DNA of 64,000 nucleotides from Azorhizobium sp943371865 (GCF_943371865.1 NZ_CALRWL010000024.1:17315-81314); one strand, 5' to 3'. Counted from the stretch's first letter, positions 44,299-53,820 are shown. The notes: generated by a model from the letters alone, not told the origin. Made by a program: numbers and translations.

Positions 44299-45993
44299 AT
44301 GTCGTATGCGAACCTTACCATGAGCTGGAAAGTGGTGAGCTTGCTGCTCGCGCTTGGCCTTGTCAGTATCGGCGGCGCTTATTATGCGACATTCAATATG
44401 TCGTCCGTTGATCAGATGTATACAGACATCATTGATGGGCCTGAGGTTGCCATATTAAGTCTCGCGCGCACCAATCGCGCCCAGCTCGCGGCCTCCAATG
44501 CTCTTTATCGCAATATCATTGCGACCAGCGAGGCCGAGAACAAAGCCGCCGATGCGGCCCGCATCGGCGCCGTGAAGCTGTTTGATCAAAATATCGATCA
44601 AGCCAAGAAATCGGCGCCAGAATTTGCCGATAAAATCGGAGCGGTCGCGCAGAAGTTCCATCATGTGGTGGACAATGTGTGCTCAGGCGTCATCAAGACC
44701 GCCAATGGCGGAACCGAAAACGCGGGCAATGCACGCGCGGGCAAACTGATGGTCGAGCAGTGCGAGCCCGAGATGGCCCAGGTGCTGGCCTCCTCCATGG
44801 CCGTGACCCGGCTCATCATCGAAGAGGTTGCCCGGAGAAACGCGGCAGGCACGGTGGCGACCAATAATACCAACCGCCTCCTGCTCGGCGGCATCTCCGC
44901 CGCCACGCTCGCGGTGATCGCACTGGCGGTGCTGCTGGTGCGACGTGGGATCGTGACGCCGATCAAGGGCATGATGGGGGTCATGGCGGCCATGGGGAAA
45001 GGCGATCTCGATCGCCCCGTGGACGGAACCACGCGCGCCGACGAGATCGGCGCCATGTCGAGGACATTGGACGTCCTGCGCGATCAACTGATCGCGGCCG
45101 ATCAGGCGCGCCATGAACAGGCCGCACGCGAAGAGGCCGAGCGACAGGTTCTGGCCAGGCGGGAAGAACTGGCGCAACGGTTCGTGGCCCAAATGCAGGA
45201 CCTGGCCGCCAGTTTCGCCAAGTCTTCGGGCGAAGTCGCGGTGTCAGCCCGCAATCTCTCCTCCACGGCGGACGAGACCTCCCGTCAGGCGCAGGCGGTG
45301 GCCGCGGCCGCCGAGGAAGCCGCGACCAATGTGCAGACCGTGGCGGCCTCGTCGGAAGAACTGGCGGCATCGGTGCGCGAGATCTCCAGCCAGGTCAGCC
45401 ATTCGGCCGAAGTGGCCGATATCGCCTTCAAAGAGGCGGAGGCCTCCAATGCGCGGATCGGCGACCTGTTGGTCGCCGCCACGGCCATCGGCGATGTGCT
45501 CAATCTGATCGAGGGGATTGCCAGCCAGACCAACCTCCTCGCCCTCAATGCCACCATCGAGGCGGCCCGTGCCGGCGAAGCCGGCAAGGGCTTTGCCGTG
45601 GTGGCGTCAGAAGTGAAGCAACTCGCGGCCCAGACCGCGACCGCAACCGCCGACATCTCCGCCCGGATCAGCGAGATCCAACTGGCCACCAACGGAACCG
45701 TGGCCTCCATGGCCGAAATCGTTCGGGTCATCTCCGACATCAAGCAGATCTCCGCCGCCATCGCCGGTGCGGTGGAGGAGCAAGGTACGGCCACCGGCGA
45801 GATTGCCCAGAACTGCCAGCAGGCGGCCACCGGAACGCAGCAGGTCACCTCGAACATCGGCGGCGTCGGTCGCGCCGCCGAGATGACGGGCTCGGCGTCC
45901 ACCCAGCTGCTATCCCTGTCGGAAGGGCTGTCGAGCCAGGCCACCGATCTGCGCAGCGTCGTCGAGACCTTCGTGCGCGACCTGCGAGCGTGA
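44299..45993 (+). CDS. Methyl-accepting chemotaxis protein
   Basis: A 564-residue chemoreceptor. A first membrane helix (about 12-30) leads to a periplasmic four-helix sensor of about 160 residues, a second helix (about 193-214: GGISAATLAVIALAVLLVRR), a HAMP domain and the signalling domain. The methyl-accepting hairpin tip is LNLIEGIASQTNLLALNATIEAARAGEAGKGFAVVA. The sensor part contains two Cys (CSGVIKT and CEPE) and is clearly AT-richer (about 43 percent GC in one 60-base stretch) than the signalling part. Its ligand could be a compound imported by the adjacent operon, but that is inference. Confidence 0.93.
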   Translation: MSYANLTMSWKVVSLLLALGLVSIGGAYYATFNMSSVDQMYTDIIDGPEVAILSLARTNRAQLAASNALYRNIIATSEAENKAADAARIGAVKLFDQNIDQAKKSAPEFADKIGAVAQKFHHVVDNVCSGVIKTANGGTENAGNARAGKLMVEQCEPEMAQVLASSMAVTRLIIEEVARRNAAGTVATNNTNRLLLGGISAATLAVIALAVLLVRRGIVTPIKGMMGVMAAMGKGDLDRPVDGTTRADEIGAMSRTLDVLRDQLIAADQARHEQAAREEAERQVLARREELAQRFVAQMQDLAASFAKSSGEVAVSARNLSSTADETSRQAQAVAAAAEEAATNVQTVAASSEELAASVREISSQVSHSAEVADIAFKEAEASNARIGDLLVAATAIGDVLNLIEGIASQTNLLALNATIEAARAGEAGKGFAVVASEVKQLAAQTATATADISARISEIQLATNGTVASMAEIVRVISDIKQISAAIAGAVEEQGTATGEIAQNCQQAATGTQQVTSNIGGVGRAAEMTGSASTQLLSLSEGLSSQATDLRSVVETFVRDLRA

Positions 45994-46094
45994 CGTCAGG
46001 ACCGCAGCGCTGCGGCGGCTCCCGGGCGGCGGCCATGGCTGACCGGTCAGGGGGCCGGGCAGCAGTGGCGGGCCGGCCGGGGGATGAAACGGCC

Positions 46095-46114
46095 GGGGCC
46101 GGGCGACCGGCCCC
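46095..46114. terminator. Hairpin between chemoreceptor and mraY
   Basis: GGGGCCGG (46095-46102), loop GCGA, and CCGGCCCC (46107-46114) form a perfect 8-bp stem. It lies 26 bases past the mraY stop and 102 bases past the convergent chemoreceptor stop. No U run follows, so its strength as a terminator is uncertain, but it could end the dcw transcript here since murD does not follow. Confidence 0.4.
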
Positions 46115-46139
46115 CGCCGGCGAGGCGCCGAATGCGCGC

Positions 46140-47225
46140 TCAGCGCAGCTTGAGGGTGGCCAGGCCCAGCAGGGCCAGCACCACGGCGACGATCCAGAAC
46201 CGGATCACCACCTGGCTCTCGGTCCAGCCCAATTGCTCGAAATGGTGGTGGATGGGCGCCATGCGGAACACCCGTTTGCCGGTGAGGCGGAACGAGACCA
46301 CCTGCACGATCACCGACACCGCCTCCAGCACGAACAGGCCGCCGATCACCGCCAGCACGATCTCATGCTTGGTGGCGACCGCAATGGTGCCCAAGAGGCC
46401 GCCCAGGGCCAGCGAGCCGGTGTCGCCCATGAAGATCTGCGCCGGGGGGGCGTTGAACCACAGGAAGCCCAGCCCCGCGCCGATGATGGCGCCGCAGATC
46501 ACCGCCAGTTCGCCCACGCCGGCCACATAATGGATCTGCAGATAGTCCGCGAACACCACGTTGCCGGAGAGATAGGAGATCACCCCGAACGAGCCGGCGG
46601 CGATCATCACCGGCACGATGGCGAGGCCGTCGAGCCCGTCGGTGAGGTTCACCGCATTGCCCGCCGCCACGATGACGAAGGCGCCGAACACCACGAAGAA
46701 CCAGCCCAGATCCAGCAGCAGATCCTTGAAGAACGGGAAGGACACCGAGCTGGACAGCCCCGTCCGGCCCGCATTGAGGATCACCACCACGGCGACGCCG
46801 GCAATCACCGCCTCGATGGCCAGGCGCGCCTTGCCGGAGAAGCCCGCATGGCTTTGGCGGGTCACTTTCAGATAGTCGTCATAAAAGCCGATCAGGCCGA
46901 AGCCCGTGGTCACGAACAGCACCACCCAGACATAGATGTTGGACAGATTGGCCCACAGCAGGGTGGCCACCATCAGCCCAGAGAAGATCATCAGCCCGCC
47001 CATGGTGGGCGTGCCCTTCTTGGTCAGCAGATGCGACTGGGGGCCATCGGCGCGGATCGGCTGCCCCTTGCCCTGCTTCAGGCGCAAGGTGGAGATGATG
47101 CCCGGCCCGAACAGGAACACGAACAGCACCGCGGTGACGATGGCGCCGCCGGTGCGGAAGGTGATGTAGCGAAAGACGTTGAAGGCGGGAAAGGTGTCGT
47201 GAAGCTGCGCGAGCCACTGGAGCAT
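46140..47225 (-). CDS. mraY: Phospho-N-acetylmuramoyl-pentapeptide transferase (MraY)
   Basis: A 361-residue integral membrane enzyme that makes lipid I. It has about ten membrane segments. Visible motifs are KKGTPTMGG, FYDDYLKVTRQSHAG (catalytic Asp pair), GNAVNLTDGLDGLAI and FMGDTGSLALGG, and near the end PIHHHFE. It is the last dcw gene in this run. The murF stop is four bases upstream. murD, which normally follows, is at 15113-16513. Confidence 0.98.
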   Translation of the reverse strand: MLQWLAQLHDTFPAFNVFRYITFRTGGAIVTAVLFVFLFGPGIISTLRLKQGKGQPIRADGPQSHLLTKKGTPTMGGLMIFSGLMVATLLWANLSNIYVWVVLFVTTGFGLIGFYDDYLKVTRQSHAGFSGKARLAIEAVIAGVAVVVILNAGRTGLSSSVSFPFFKDLLLDLGWFFVVFGAFVIVAAGNAVNLTDGLDGLAIVPVMIAAGSFGVISYLSGNVVFADYLQIHYVAGVGELAVICGAIIGAGLGFLWFNAPPAQIFMGDTGSLALGGLLGTIAVATKHEIVLAVIGGLFVLEAVSVIVQVVSFRLTGKRVFRMAPIHHHFEQLGWTESQVVIRFWIVAVVLALLGLATLKLR

Positions 47226-47229
47226 AAGT

Positions 47230-48660
47230 CTATCCTTCGAGCAGCGCGTCCCCGGAGACCCTGAAGCGGTCGGAGAGGGCTTTGACCAGCGGCGCCATGC
47301 GGCTGCCGTTGGAGCCCTTCACCATCAGGGTATCGCCGGCCCGGATGGCAGCGGAGATCATGGGTTCAAGGTGGGAGGCGTGCACCGCATAGCCGCCGCG
47401 CCGCGCCGAGGGCAATTCCTGCCACAGCGCATGCATCAAGGGCCCGGCGCAGAACACCGTGTCGATCTTGGCGGCGGCCAGCGCCTGTGCCAGTTCGCGA
47501 TGATGGGTCTCGCCCTCGGTGCCCAGTTCCAGCATGTCGCCGAGCACGGCGATACGCCGCCCGCGCGACCCCACCGGGGTGCGGGACAGAACGTCGATGG
47601 CGGCACGCATGGAGGCCGGATTGGCGTTGTAGCTCTCGTCCAGAAGCGTCGCCGTACCGCCGGCCAGGGCCAGGTCCAGCGCAACGCCGCGGCCGGGCGG
47701 AGGCCGCAGACGGGCCAGCGACACCGCCGCCAGCGCCAGGTCCGCCCCCAGCAAGTGCACCGCCGCCAGCACCGCCAGCGCATTCTGCACGATATGGCGG
47801 CCGGGCATGCCGACCTTGAGCGTGACCTTGGTGCCCATCACATCCGCCACCAGGACCGAGCAGCGCGGGTCCAGCGCCACATCGAGCAAGCGCACGTCGC
47901 TGGCCGGATCGGCGCCGAAGCTGACGATCCGCTCCACGCCCTTGCGCCGGGCGCTCGCGGCCAGCCGCTCGAACTGGGCATTGTCGCGATTGAGCACCGC
48001 GGTGCCGCCCGGCTCCAGCCCGTCGAAAATCTCCGCCTTGGCGTCGGCAATCTCCTCGATGCCGGCGAACTGGGCGATATGGACCGCCTCCACCGTGGTG
48101 ATCACCGCCACCTGCGGGCGCACCATCTGCACCAGCGGCGTGATCTCGCCGGGATGGTTCATGCCGATCTCGAACACCCCGAACCGCGCCTCGCGCGGCA
48201 TCCGGGCCAAGGACAGCGGCACGCCCCAATGATTGTTGTAGGAGGCTGCCGAGGCGTGGGTCTCGCCCTCGGGCGACAGCGCCAGGCGCAACGCCTCCTT
48301 GGTGGTGGTCTTGCCCACCGAGCCGGTGACGGCGACGATGCCTGCCGTCGAGCGGGCGCGCGCGGCACGGCCGAGGTCGGTCAAGGCGGCCAGCACGTCC
48401 GGCACCACCAGCAGCGGGCCATCGGCCATCAGGTCGGCCTTGTCGGCGGCCACCACCGCCACGGCGGCCCCGCCCGCCACGGCGCGGTCCACATAGGCAT
48501 GGCCGTCGCTATTCTCGCCGGTGATGGCGAAGAAGGCATCGCCGGGCGCCAGGGTGCGGGTGTCGATAGAGATGCCGGTGGTGTCCCGCACGTGCCCGCG
48601 GACCTGCCCGCCGGTGGCGGCCGTCAGTTCGTCCGGGGTGAATAAAATGCGCGCGCTCAT
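47230..48660 (-). CDS. murF: UDP-MurNAc-tripeptide D-alanyl-D-alanine ligase (MurF)
   Basis: A 476-residue Mur ligase that attaches D-Ala-D-Ala to the peptidoglycan precursor. The P-loop is AVTGSVGKTTTKEALRLAL. The NNHWGVPLSLARMP and GMNHPGEI motifs follow, then DESYNANPASMRAAID and LGDMLELG in the C-terminal part. The start overlaps the murE stop by four bases. It is part of the tightly packed dcw operon. Confidence 0.97.
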   Translation of the reverse strand: MSARILFTPDELTAATGGQVRGHVRDTTGISIDTRTLAPGDAFFAITGENSDGHAYVDRAVAGGAAVAVVAADKADLMADGPLLVVPDVLAALTDLGRAARARSTAGIVAVTGSVGKTTTKEALRLALSPEGETHASAASYNNHWGVPLSLARMPREARFGVFEIGMNHPGEITPLVQMVRPQVAVITTVEAVHIAQFAGIEEIADAKAEIFDGLEPGGTAVLNRDNAQFERLAASARRKGVERIVSFGADPASDVRLLDVALDPRCSVLVADVMGTKVTLKVGMPGRHIVQNALAVLAAVHLLGADLALAAVSLARLRPPPGRGVALDLALAGGTATLLDESYNANPASMRAAIDVLSRTPVGSRGRRIAVLGDMLELGTEGETHHRELAQALAAAKIDTVFCAGPLMHALWQELPSARRGGYAVHASHLEPMISAAIRAGDTLMVKGSNGSRMAPLVKALSDRFRVSGDALLEG

Positions 48661-50102
48661 GCTCCCACCTCCCCCAGGGCGGCGAGAACGGCCGCAGTGT
48701 CCGAGAACGGATACGTCCGGTCGCCTATGATTTGGCCGGTTTCGTGGCCTTTGCCCGCCACCACCAGAACATCCCCAGGCTGAAGCATCATGACAGCCGC
48801 CCGGATCGCCTCGTCCCGCGCCGCGATTTCGCGGGCGCCGGGGGCGGCGGCCAGGATTTCCGCCCGGATGGCGGCGGGGTCCTCGCTGCGCGGATTGTCG
48901 TCGGTGACGATCACCACGTCGGCTTTCTCCGCCGCGATCGCCCCCATGATCCGGCGCTTGCCGCGATCGCGGTCGCCGCCGCAGCCGAACACCGCGATCA
49001 GCCGGCCGGTGGTGGCGGCGCGCAAGGTGTCCAGCACGGTGGCGAGGGCCTCGGGCTTGTGGGCATAGTCCACGAACACCGGGCGGACGGGATCGGCGCC
49101 GATGCGCTCCAGCCGCCCCGGCACGCCGGTGAGAAACGGCAGCGCCGCCAGGGCTTCCACCAGCGGCACGCCGCCCGCCGCCGCCAGGCTTGCGGCCAGC
49201 AGCGCATTGTCGGCCTGGAACCGGCCCACCAGGGGCAGCAGGATGTCCGGCCGGTCGGCGAAGCGGATGCGCTGGGCGGGGCCTTCGGGGGTGATCTCGG
49301 TCACATTCAGATCGCCATCGGGGCCGATGGCGAAGCTGCGCAGGCCGCGGGTGCGGGCATAGGCCAAGGTGGTGGCGCCGAACGGCGCGTCGCTGGCCGC
49401 CACCGCCTGCGCGGTCATGGGCAGCAGTTCGGTGAACAGCCGCAATTTGGCGTGATAATAGGCCTCCACCGTGGGGTGGTAGTCCAGATGGTCGCGGCCC
49501 AGATTGGTGAAGCCGCCCGCCGCCAGCCGCACCCCATCCAGGCGCCGCTGGTCGAGCCCGTGGGACGAGGCTTCCAGCGCCATATGGGTGATGCCGGCGC
49601 CCGCCAGCCGGTCGAGCGTCGCATGCAGGTCCACCGGGTCCGGCGAGGTCAGGCCGCCATAGGCCGCCTCCCCCGGCGCGATCAGGCCGAGCGTGCCGAG
49701 ATACGCCGCCTTCAGCCCCAGATGGCTCCAGATCTGCCGCAGGAATTCCGCCACCGAGGTCTTGCCGGCGGTGCCGGTGATGGCCACCACCGTCTGCGGC
49801 TGGCGCGGATGCAGCCGGGCCGCCGCCAGGGCAAGCGAGCGGCGCACATCCAGCGAGAAGGCCAGCGGCACCGCCATGGCCGGGGGCGCGCCGGTGGGCT
49901 CCATCAGCACCGCGCCGGCGCCCTTGGCCAGCGCATCGGCCACGAACCGCGCCCCGTCCGCGCGGGTGCCGGGCACGGCGATGAACAGCATGCCGGGCTG
50001 AACCTTGCGGCTGTCGGCGGTGATGCCGGACACGCGGACGCCTTCGGCCGCGCCCTGCACAAGGCGGGCATGGCCGGCGAGCAGATGGAGCAGATCCGCC
50101 AT
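48657..50102 (-). CDS. murE: UDP-MurNAc-L-alanyl-D-glutamate-2,6-diaminopimelate ligase (MurE)
   Basis: A 481-residue Mur ligase that adds the third residue of the stem peptide. ATG 50102 gives MADLLHLLAGHARL. The P-loop is AITGTAGKTSVAEFLRQIW. GLTSPDPVDLHATLDRL and EASSHGLDQRRLDGV are typical. The DAP-recognising motif appears as DDNPRSEDPAAIRAEI, so meso-diaminopimelate is the predicted substrate. The longer frame to 50258 was rejected. The 103-base gap from the ftsI end has no gene. Confidence 0.97.
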   Translation of the reverse strand: MADLLHLLAGHARLVQGAAEGVRVSGITADSRKVQPGMLFIAVPGTRADGARFVADALAKGAGAVLMEPTGAPPAMAVPLAFSLDVRRSLALAAARLHPRQPQTVVAITGTAGKTSVAEFLRQIWSHLGLKAAYLGTLGLIAPGEAAYGGLTSPDPVDLHATLDRLAGAGITHMALEASSHGLDQRRLDGVRLAAGGFTNLGRDHLDYHPTVEAYYHAKLRLFTELLPMTAQAVAASDAPFGATTLAYARTRGLRSFAIGPDGDLNVTEITPEGPAQRIRFADRPDILLPLVGRFQADNALLAASLAAAGGVPLVEALAALPFLTGVPGRLERIGADPVRPVFVDYAHKPEALATVLDTLRAATTGRLIAVFGCGGDRDRGKRRIMGAIAAEKADVVIVTDDNPRSEDPAAIRAEILAAAPGAREIAARDEAIRAAVMMLQPGDVLVVAGKGHETGQIIGDRTYPFSDTAAVLAALGEVGA

Positions 50103-50205
50103 GGGCGCCTTCTTAAAATCAAATGGCGCGGGCACTCCCTGGCGCCGCGCGCAAAACCTCAGGTCACCGGCCGGACCCCGGCCGGATGAAATGGCGCCGG
50201 GCGCC

Positions 50206-52131
50206 CTATTGCCGCTCGGCCACCTTCTGCTGGATTGCCCGCAGCATCTGGTCGGCACCGGGCAAATTCTCGCGCGGCGCCACGTTCAGCATGGGGGCGA
50301 TGCGCTCGACGATCTTGCCGGCGGTGGGCGCCGCATTCCAGCCCGAGGTGGCATAGCCATAGGTGCCGGGAACCGCCTGCGGCTCGTCCAGCATCACCAG
50401 AACCAGATATTGCGGCTTATCCATGGGGAAGATGGCGGTGAACGAGGTCAGCAGCTTGGTCTTGGAATAGCGCCCGTCCACCACCTTCTCGGCGGTGCCG
50501 GTCTTGGCGCCCACCAGATAGCCGGGCACGTTGGCGCTCTTGCCGGAGCCCTTTTCCACATTGAGGCGCAGCAGATAGCGCATCTTGTCGGAGGTTTCCG
50601 GCTTCAGCACGCGGGTGGCCACCTTCATGGCGTCCTCCTCCGAGCGCTTCATGAAGGTGGGCGGAATGAGGAAACCGCCGTTGACCATGGAATTCACCGC
50701 CATCACCGCCTGCAGCGGGGCCACCGCGATGCCGTGGCCGAAGGCGATGGTGGCCGAGTTCAATTCGCCCCAGCGCTTGGGCACGATGGGCTCGGCGCTT
50801 TCCGGCAGTTCGGTGCGCAGCCGGTCCATTTGTCCCATCTTCTTCAGGAACGCCTTGTGCGCCTCCACGCCCAGGCTCAGCACCATCTTCGCGGTGCCGA
50901 TGTTGGACGAGACGATGAAGATCTCCGGCACCTGGAGCACCCGGTTCTCCGCATGGAAATCATGGATGGCGAAGCGCCCGAACGACAGCGATCCGCGGGC
51001 GTCGAAGGATGAGGTCAGCCCGATCTTGCCGGAATCCAGCGCCATGGCGAAGGACAGCGACTTGAAGGTGGAGCCCATCTCGAACACGCCGGTGGTGAGG
51101 CGGTTCAAATGGGCATTGTCGCGCGGATCGTTGGACTGGTTGGGATCGAAGTCGGGCAGCGACACCATGGAGACGATCTCGCCGGTGCGCACATTGGTCA
51201 CCAGGCCCATGGCCGCCTTGGCCTTGAACTTGTCCTTCGCCTTCAGCAATTCGTCGCGCACCGCGTGCTGCACCCGCGCGTCCATGGACAGGGCCACCGG
51301 CTCCTGCTGGCGATCGGTGGCGAAACCGGCCATGTGCAGTTCGGCCAGGCCCCGCCCGTCGATATATTTCTCGAGGCCCGCGATGCCCTGGTTGTCCACG
51401 TTCACATTGCCGATGACGTGGGAGAAGGTGGGGCCGTCGGGATAGATGCGGCGGTTTTCCCGCACGAAGCCGATGCCGGGAAAGCCCAGGCGATAGACCG
51501 CCTTCTGCTGCGCCGGGGTGATCTCGCGCTTCAGCCAGGCAAAGCCCTTCTTGGAATTCAGCCGCGCCCGCACTTCGGCCACGTCCAGGTCCGGCATGAC
51601 CTTGAGCAGGCCTTCCAGGGTCTCGTCGGGATCGATCAGGCGCTTGGGCTCGGCGAACAAGGACGGCGACTTCACGTCGATGGCTAGCACGTCGCCATTG
51701 CGGTCGACGATGTCCGGCCGGGCGGAGGCCACCGCCTCGGAGCCGCCGCCGCGCACGCCGTTGGGGTCGGAGGTCAAAGCCAGGATCACCAGGCGCCCGC
51801 CGATGGCCACGAACACCAGCGAGAAGCCAAGAATCAGGAATTTCAGGCGCGCCCGCGCCACCGTCTCCTGGTCCACGCGGTCCAGGCCGAACAGGCCGCG
51901 GAAAATGAAGATGGAGGCGCGATAGCTGAAGATCACCAGCCCCACCAGCTTCATCACGAACCAGCGGCAGATGCGGTAGATGCGCAGCACGATCCAGCGG
52001 GCGATGCCATAGATCAGCCGGCCGATGGCCGCCACGATCCGCCACAGCACCATCAGGATGAATCGACCGACGACGGTGGCCGCGCGGCCGAGGATCTGGC
52101 CGGCCCGCACGAGGGGTTGGGGAAGGGTCAT
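50206..52131 (-). CDS. ftsI: Peptidoglycan D,D-transpeptidase FtsI (PBP3) with long N-terminal extension
   Basis: A 641-residue class B penicillin-binding protein of the division septum. Catalytic motifs are GSTFKSLSFAMAL (SxxK: Ser-Thr-Phe-Lys), SSNIG (SxN) and KTGTAEK (KTG). Before the usual transmembrane segment (LGFSLVFVAIGGRLVILALT) there is an extension of about 100 residues rich in Arg, Ile and aromatic residues (RIVAAIGRLIYGIARWIVLR), possibly membrane-embedded or peripheral. ATG 52131 is preferred; an upstream Pro-rich open stretch belongs to ftsL in another frame. It lies 13 bases after ftsL. Confidence 0.96.
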   Translation of the reverse strand: MTLPQPLVRAGQILGRAATVVGRFILMVLWRIVAAIGRLIYGIARWIVLRIYRICRWFVMKLVGLVIFSYRASIFIFRGLFGLDRVDQETVARARLKFLILGFSLVFVAIGGRLVILALTSDPNGVRGGGSEAVASARPDIVDRNGDVLAIDVKSPSLFAEPKRLIDPDETLEGLLKVMPDLDVAEVRARLNSKKGFAWLKREITPAQQKAVYRLGFPGIGFVRENRRIYPDGPTFSHVIGNVNVDNQGIAGLEKYIDGRGLAELHMAGFATDRQQEPVALSMDARVQHAVRDELLKAKDKFKAKAAMGLVTNVRTGEIVSMVSLPDFDPNQSNDPRDNAHLNRLTTGVFEMGSTFKSLSFAMALDSGKIGLTSSFDARGSLSFGRFAIHDFHAENRVLQVPEIFIVSSNIGTAKMVLSLGVEAHKAFLKKMGQMDRLRTELPESAEPIVPKRWGELNSATIAFGHGIAVAPLQAVMAVNSMVNGGFLIPPTFMKRSEEDAMKVATRVLKPETSDKMRYLLRLNVEKGSGKSANVPGYLVGAKTGTAEKVVDGRYSKTKLLTSFTAIFPMDKPQYLVLVMLDEPQAVPGTYGYATSGWNAAPTAGKIVERIAPMLNVAPRENLPGADQMLRAIQQKVAERQ

Positions 52132-52144
52132 CTGGCGGGCCTCG

Positions 52145-52780
52145 TCAGTGCGTGCTGCCGGGCAGAATTCCCGGCGGCAGGAGGGCGCCCAAGGCGGCGA
52201 AGGGATTGAACGGGGCCGGCGGCGCGGCGGGCGGCGGGGCCGCCTGGGGCACAGCACCGGAGGGGGCGGCGGCGGGCGCGGCATTGCGGGCCACGGGGGT
52301 ACCGGTGCGCTCCTTGGCGGCGGGCTTGGCCACCGGCGCATTGGGATTGCGCAAGGCCGAGGCGGCAGGCGGACCGGAGGCGCCGGACCCGGTCGCAGCG
52401 GCGGGACTGCGCTCGGCGGGGCCGGGCTTGGTCACGGTGGAGGTGGTGAGTGGGGCGTCCACCAGCGCCTCGATCATGCCGCCGATGCCATCGCCATTGG
52501 CGGAGGGCTTCTCAGGCAGATCGTCGAGGGTGGAGATGTTGTCGGAGGAGAGCGGCTGGAGATCCAGATGGCGCTGCACCAAGCCCTGCACATAGAGCGG
52601 CGCGGTGCGGCGGGCCCATTCCGCGCGCATGATGGCAATCGAATCACGCTCCGCCCGGATCGCGGCACGCAGATGGGCCAGGCGTTCCGCCTCGGCCGTC
52701 GAAGCGTACTTCACCTGATAAACCACTGCGGCGGTCACGAGCAGCGCCAGAACCATCAACAGGTTGGCGATGCGGAACAT
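52145..52780 (-). CDS. ftsL: Cell division protein FtsL with extended C-terminus
   Basis: A 211-residue division protein. The short N-terminus precedes a single membrane helix MVLALLVTAAVVYQVKY, then a coiled coil AEAERLAHLRAAIRAERDSI and the conserved end LVQRHLDLQPLS. FtsL is usually about 90-130 residues. Here about 100 additional residues rich in Ala and Pro follow, in the periplasm. Its start shares one base with the rsmH stop (TGATG), so coupling is expected. It partners FtsB and FtsQ at the septum. Confidence 0.9.
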   Translation of the reverse strand: MFRIANLLMVLALLVTAAVVYQVKYASTAEAERLAHLRAAIRAERDSIAIMRAEWARRTAPLYVQGLVQRHLDLQPLSSDNISTLDDLPEKPSANGDGIGGMIEALVDAPLTTSTVTKPGPAERSPAAATGSGASGPPAASALRNPNAPVAKPAAKERTGTPVARNAAPAAAPSGAVPQAAPPPAAPPAPFNPFAALGALLPPGILPGSTH

Positions 52781-53820
52781 CAGCTGCGTCTCCGCCCTCG
52801 GCGTTGTGACAGATCGGCGGGCAAAAGCCCCGCCAGGTCACCATCCGGATGCGCCGGGGTTTCCGTGCGCTCGGCCGCGCGAAGTTTCGCGGACCGGGCA
52901 CGCGGATTGCCTGCCACTTCTTCGGAGCCGGGCTCCACCATTCCCTTGGCGATGAGCCGGAACGAGGGAGCCGGCCCCTCCGCTTGCGGCATGTGGCGCG
53001 ACGCGGAAGGTGCCTTGCTCCGATGTGACAGAAAAGTCTTAACGATCCTGTCTTCCAGGGAATGGAAGGTCACCACCACCAGCCGCCCGCCGGGCTTCAG
53101 CGCCCGCTCGGCGGCGGCCAGAGCCCGCACAAGCTCATGCAATTCCTCATTCACCGCGATGCGCAGCGCCTGGAAGGTGCGGGTGGCAGGGTGCATTTCG
53201 CCGGGCTTGGCCCACACCACCTTGGACACGATCTCGGCCAATTGGGTGGTGCGGGTGATGGGCGATTCGGCCCGGGCGGTCACGATCGCCTTGGCGATCT
53301 GGCGCGAGAAGCGCTCCTCGCCCAGGGACCAGATGATATGCGCCAGTTCCGCCTCTTCCAGGTCCGCCACCAGATCGGCGGCGGAGGGCACGTCGCCGCC
53401 CATGCGCATGTCCAATGGGCCGTCGCGGCGGAACGAGAAGCCGCGCTCGGCCTGGTCCAGCTGCATGGAGGACACGCCGATATCCAGCACCACGCCGTCC
53501 AGCGGCGCAAAGCCGAGATTGGCGGCCAGGATATCGAGATGGGAGAAGCGGTCTTCCGCCAGGGTCAGCCGGCCGTTGGCCGCCAGCACCAGATCGGCGC
53601 CGGCGGCGATGGCGGTCTGGTCGCGGTCGATGGCCAGCACGCGGCAGTCCGCCGCGCCGAGGATCGCCCGGGTATAACCTCCCGCGCCGAAGGTACCGTC
53701 CACGTAAGTGGCGGCGTCCTTCGGCGCGAGGTGCGCGAGAACCTCGGTGAGCATCACCGGAAGATGACGGGCCGGTCCGCCAGCGGCGTCGGTGGGTCCG
53801 ACCCCGCGACCCGTCGTCAT
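52780..53820 (-). CDS. rsmH: 16S rRNA m4C1402 methyltransferase (RsmH/MraW)
   Basis: A 346-residue S-adenosylmethionine-dependent methyltransferase that modifies C1402 of 16S rRNA. Motif I is YVDGTFGAGGYTRAIL, the adenosine motif VLAIDRDQTAI, and FHSLEDRIVKTFL and NPRARSAKLRAAERT are near the end, as is typical of the family. ATG 53820 (MTTGRG) overlaps the mraZ stop (ATGA). Confidence 0.97.
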   Translation of the reverse strand: MTTGRGVGPTDAAGGPARHLPVMLTEVLAHLAPKDAATYVDGTFGAGGYTRAILGAADCRVLAIDRDQTAIAAGADLVLAANGRLTLAEDRFSHLDILAANLGFAPLDGVVLDIGVSSMQLDQAERGFSFRRDGPLDMRMGGDVPSAADLVADLEEAELAHIIWSLGEERFSRQIAKAIVTARAESPITRTTQLAEIVSKVVWAKPGEMHPATRTFQALRIAVNEELHELVRALAAAERALKPGGRLVVVTFHSLEDRIVKTFLSHRSKAPSASRHMPQAEGPAPSFRLIAKGMVEPGSEEVAGNPRARSAKLRAAERTETPAHPDGDLAGLLPADLSQRRGRRRS

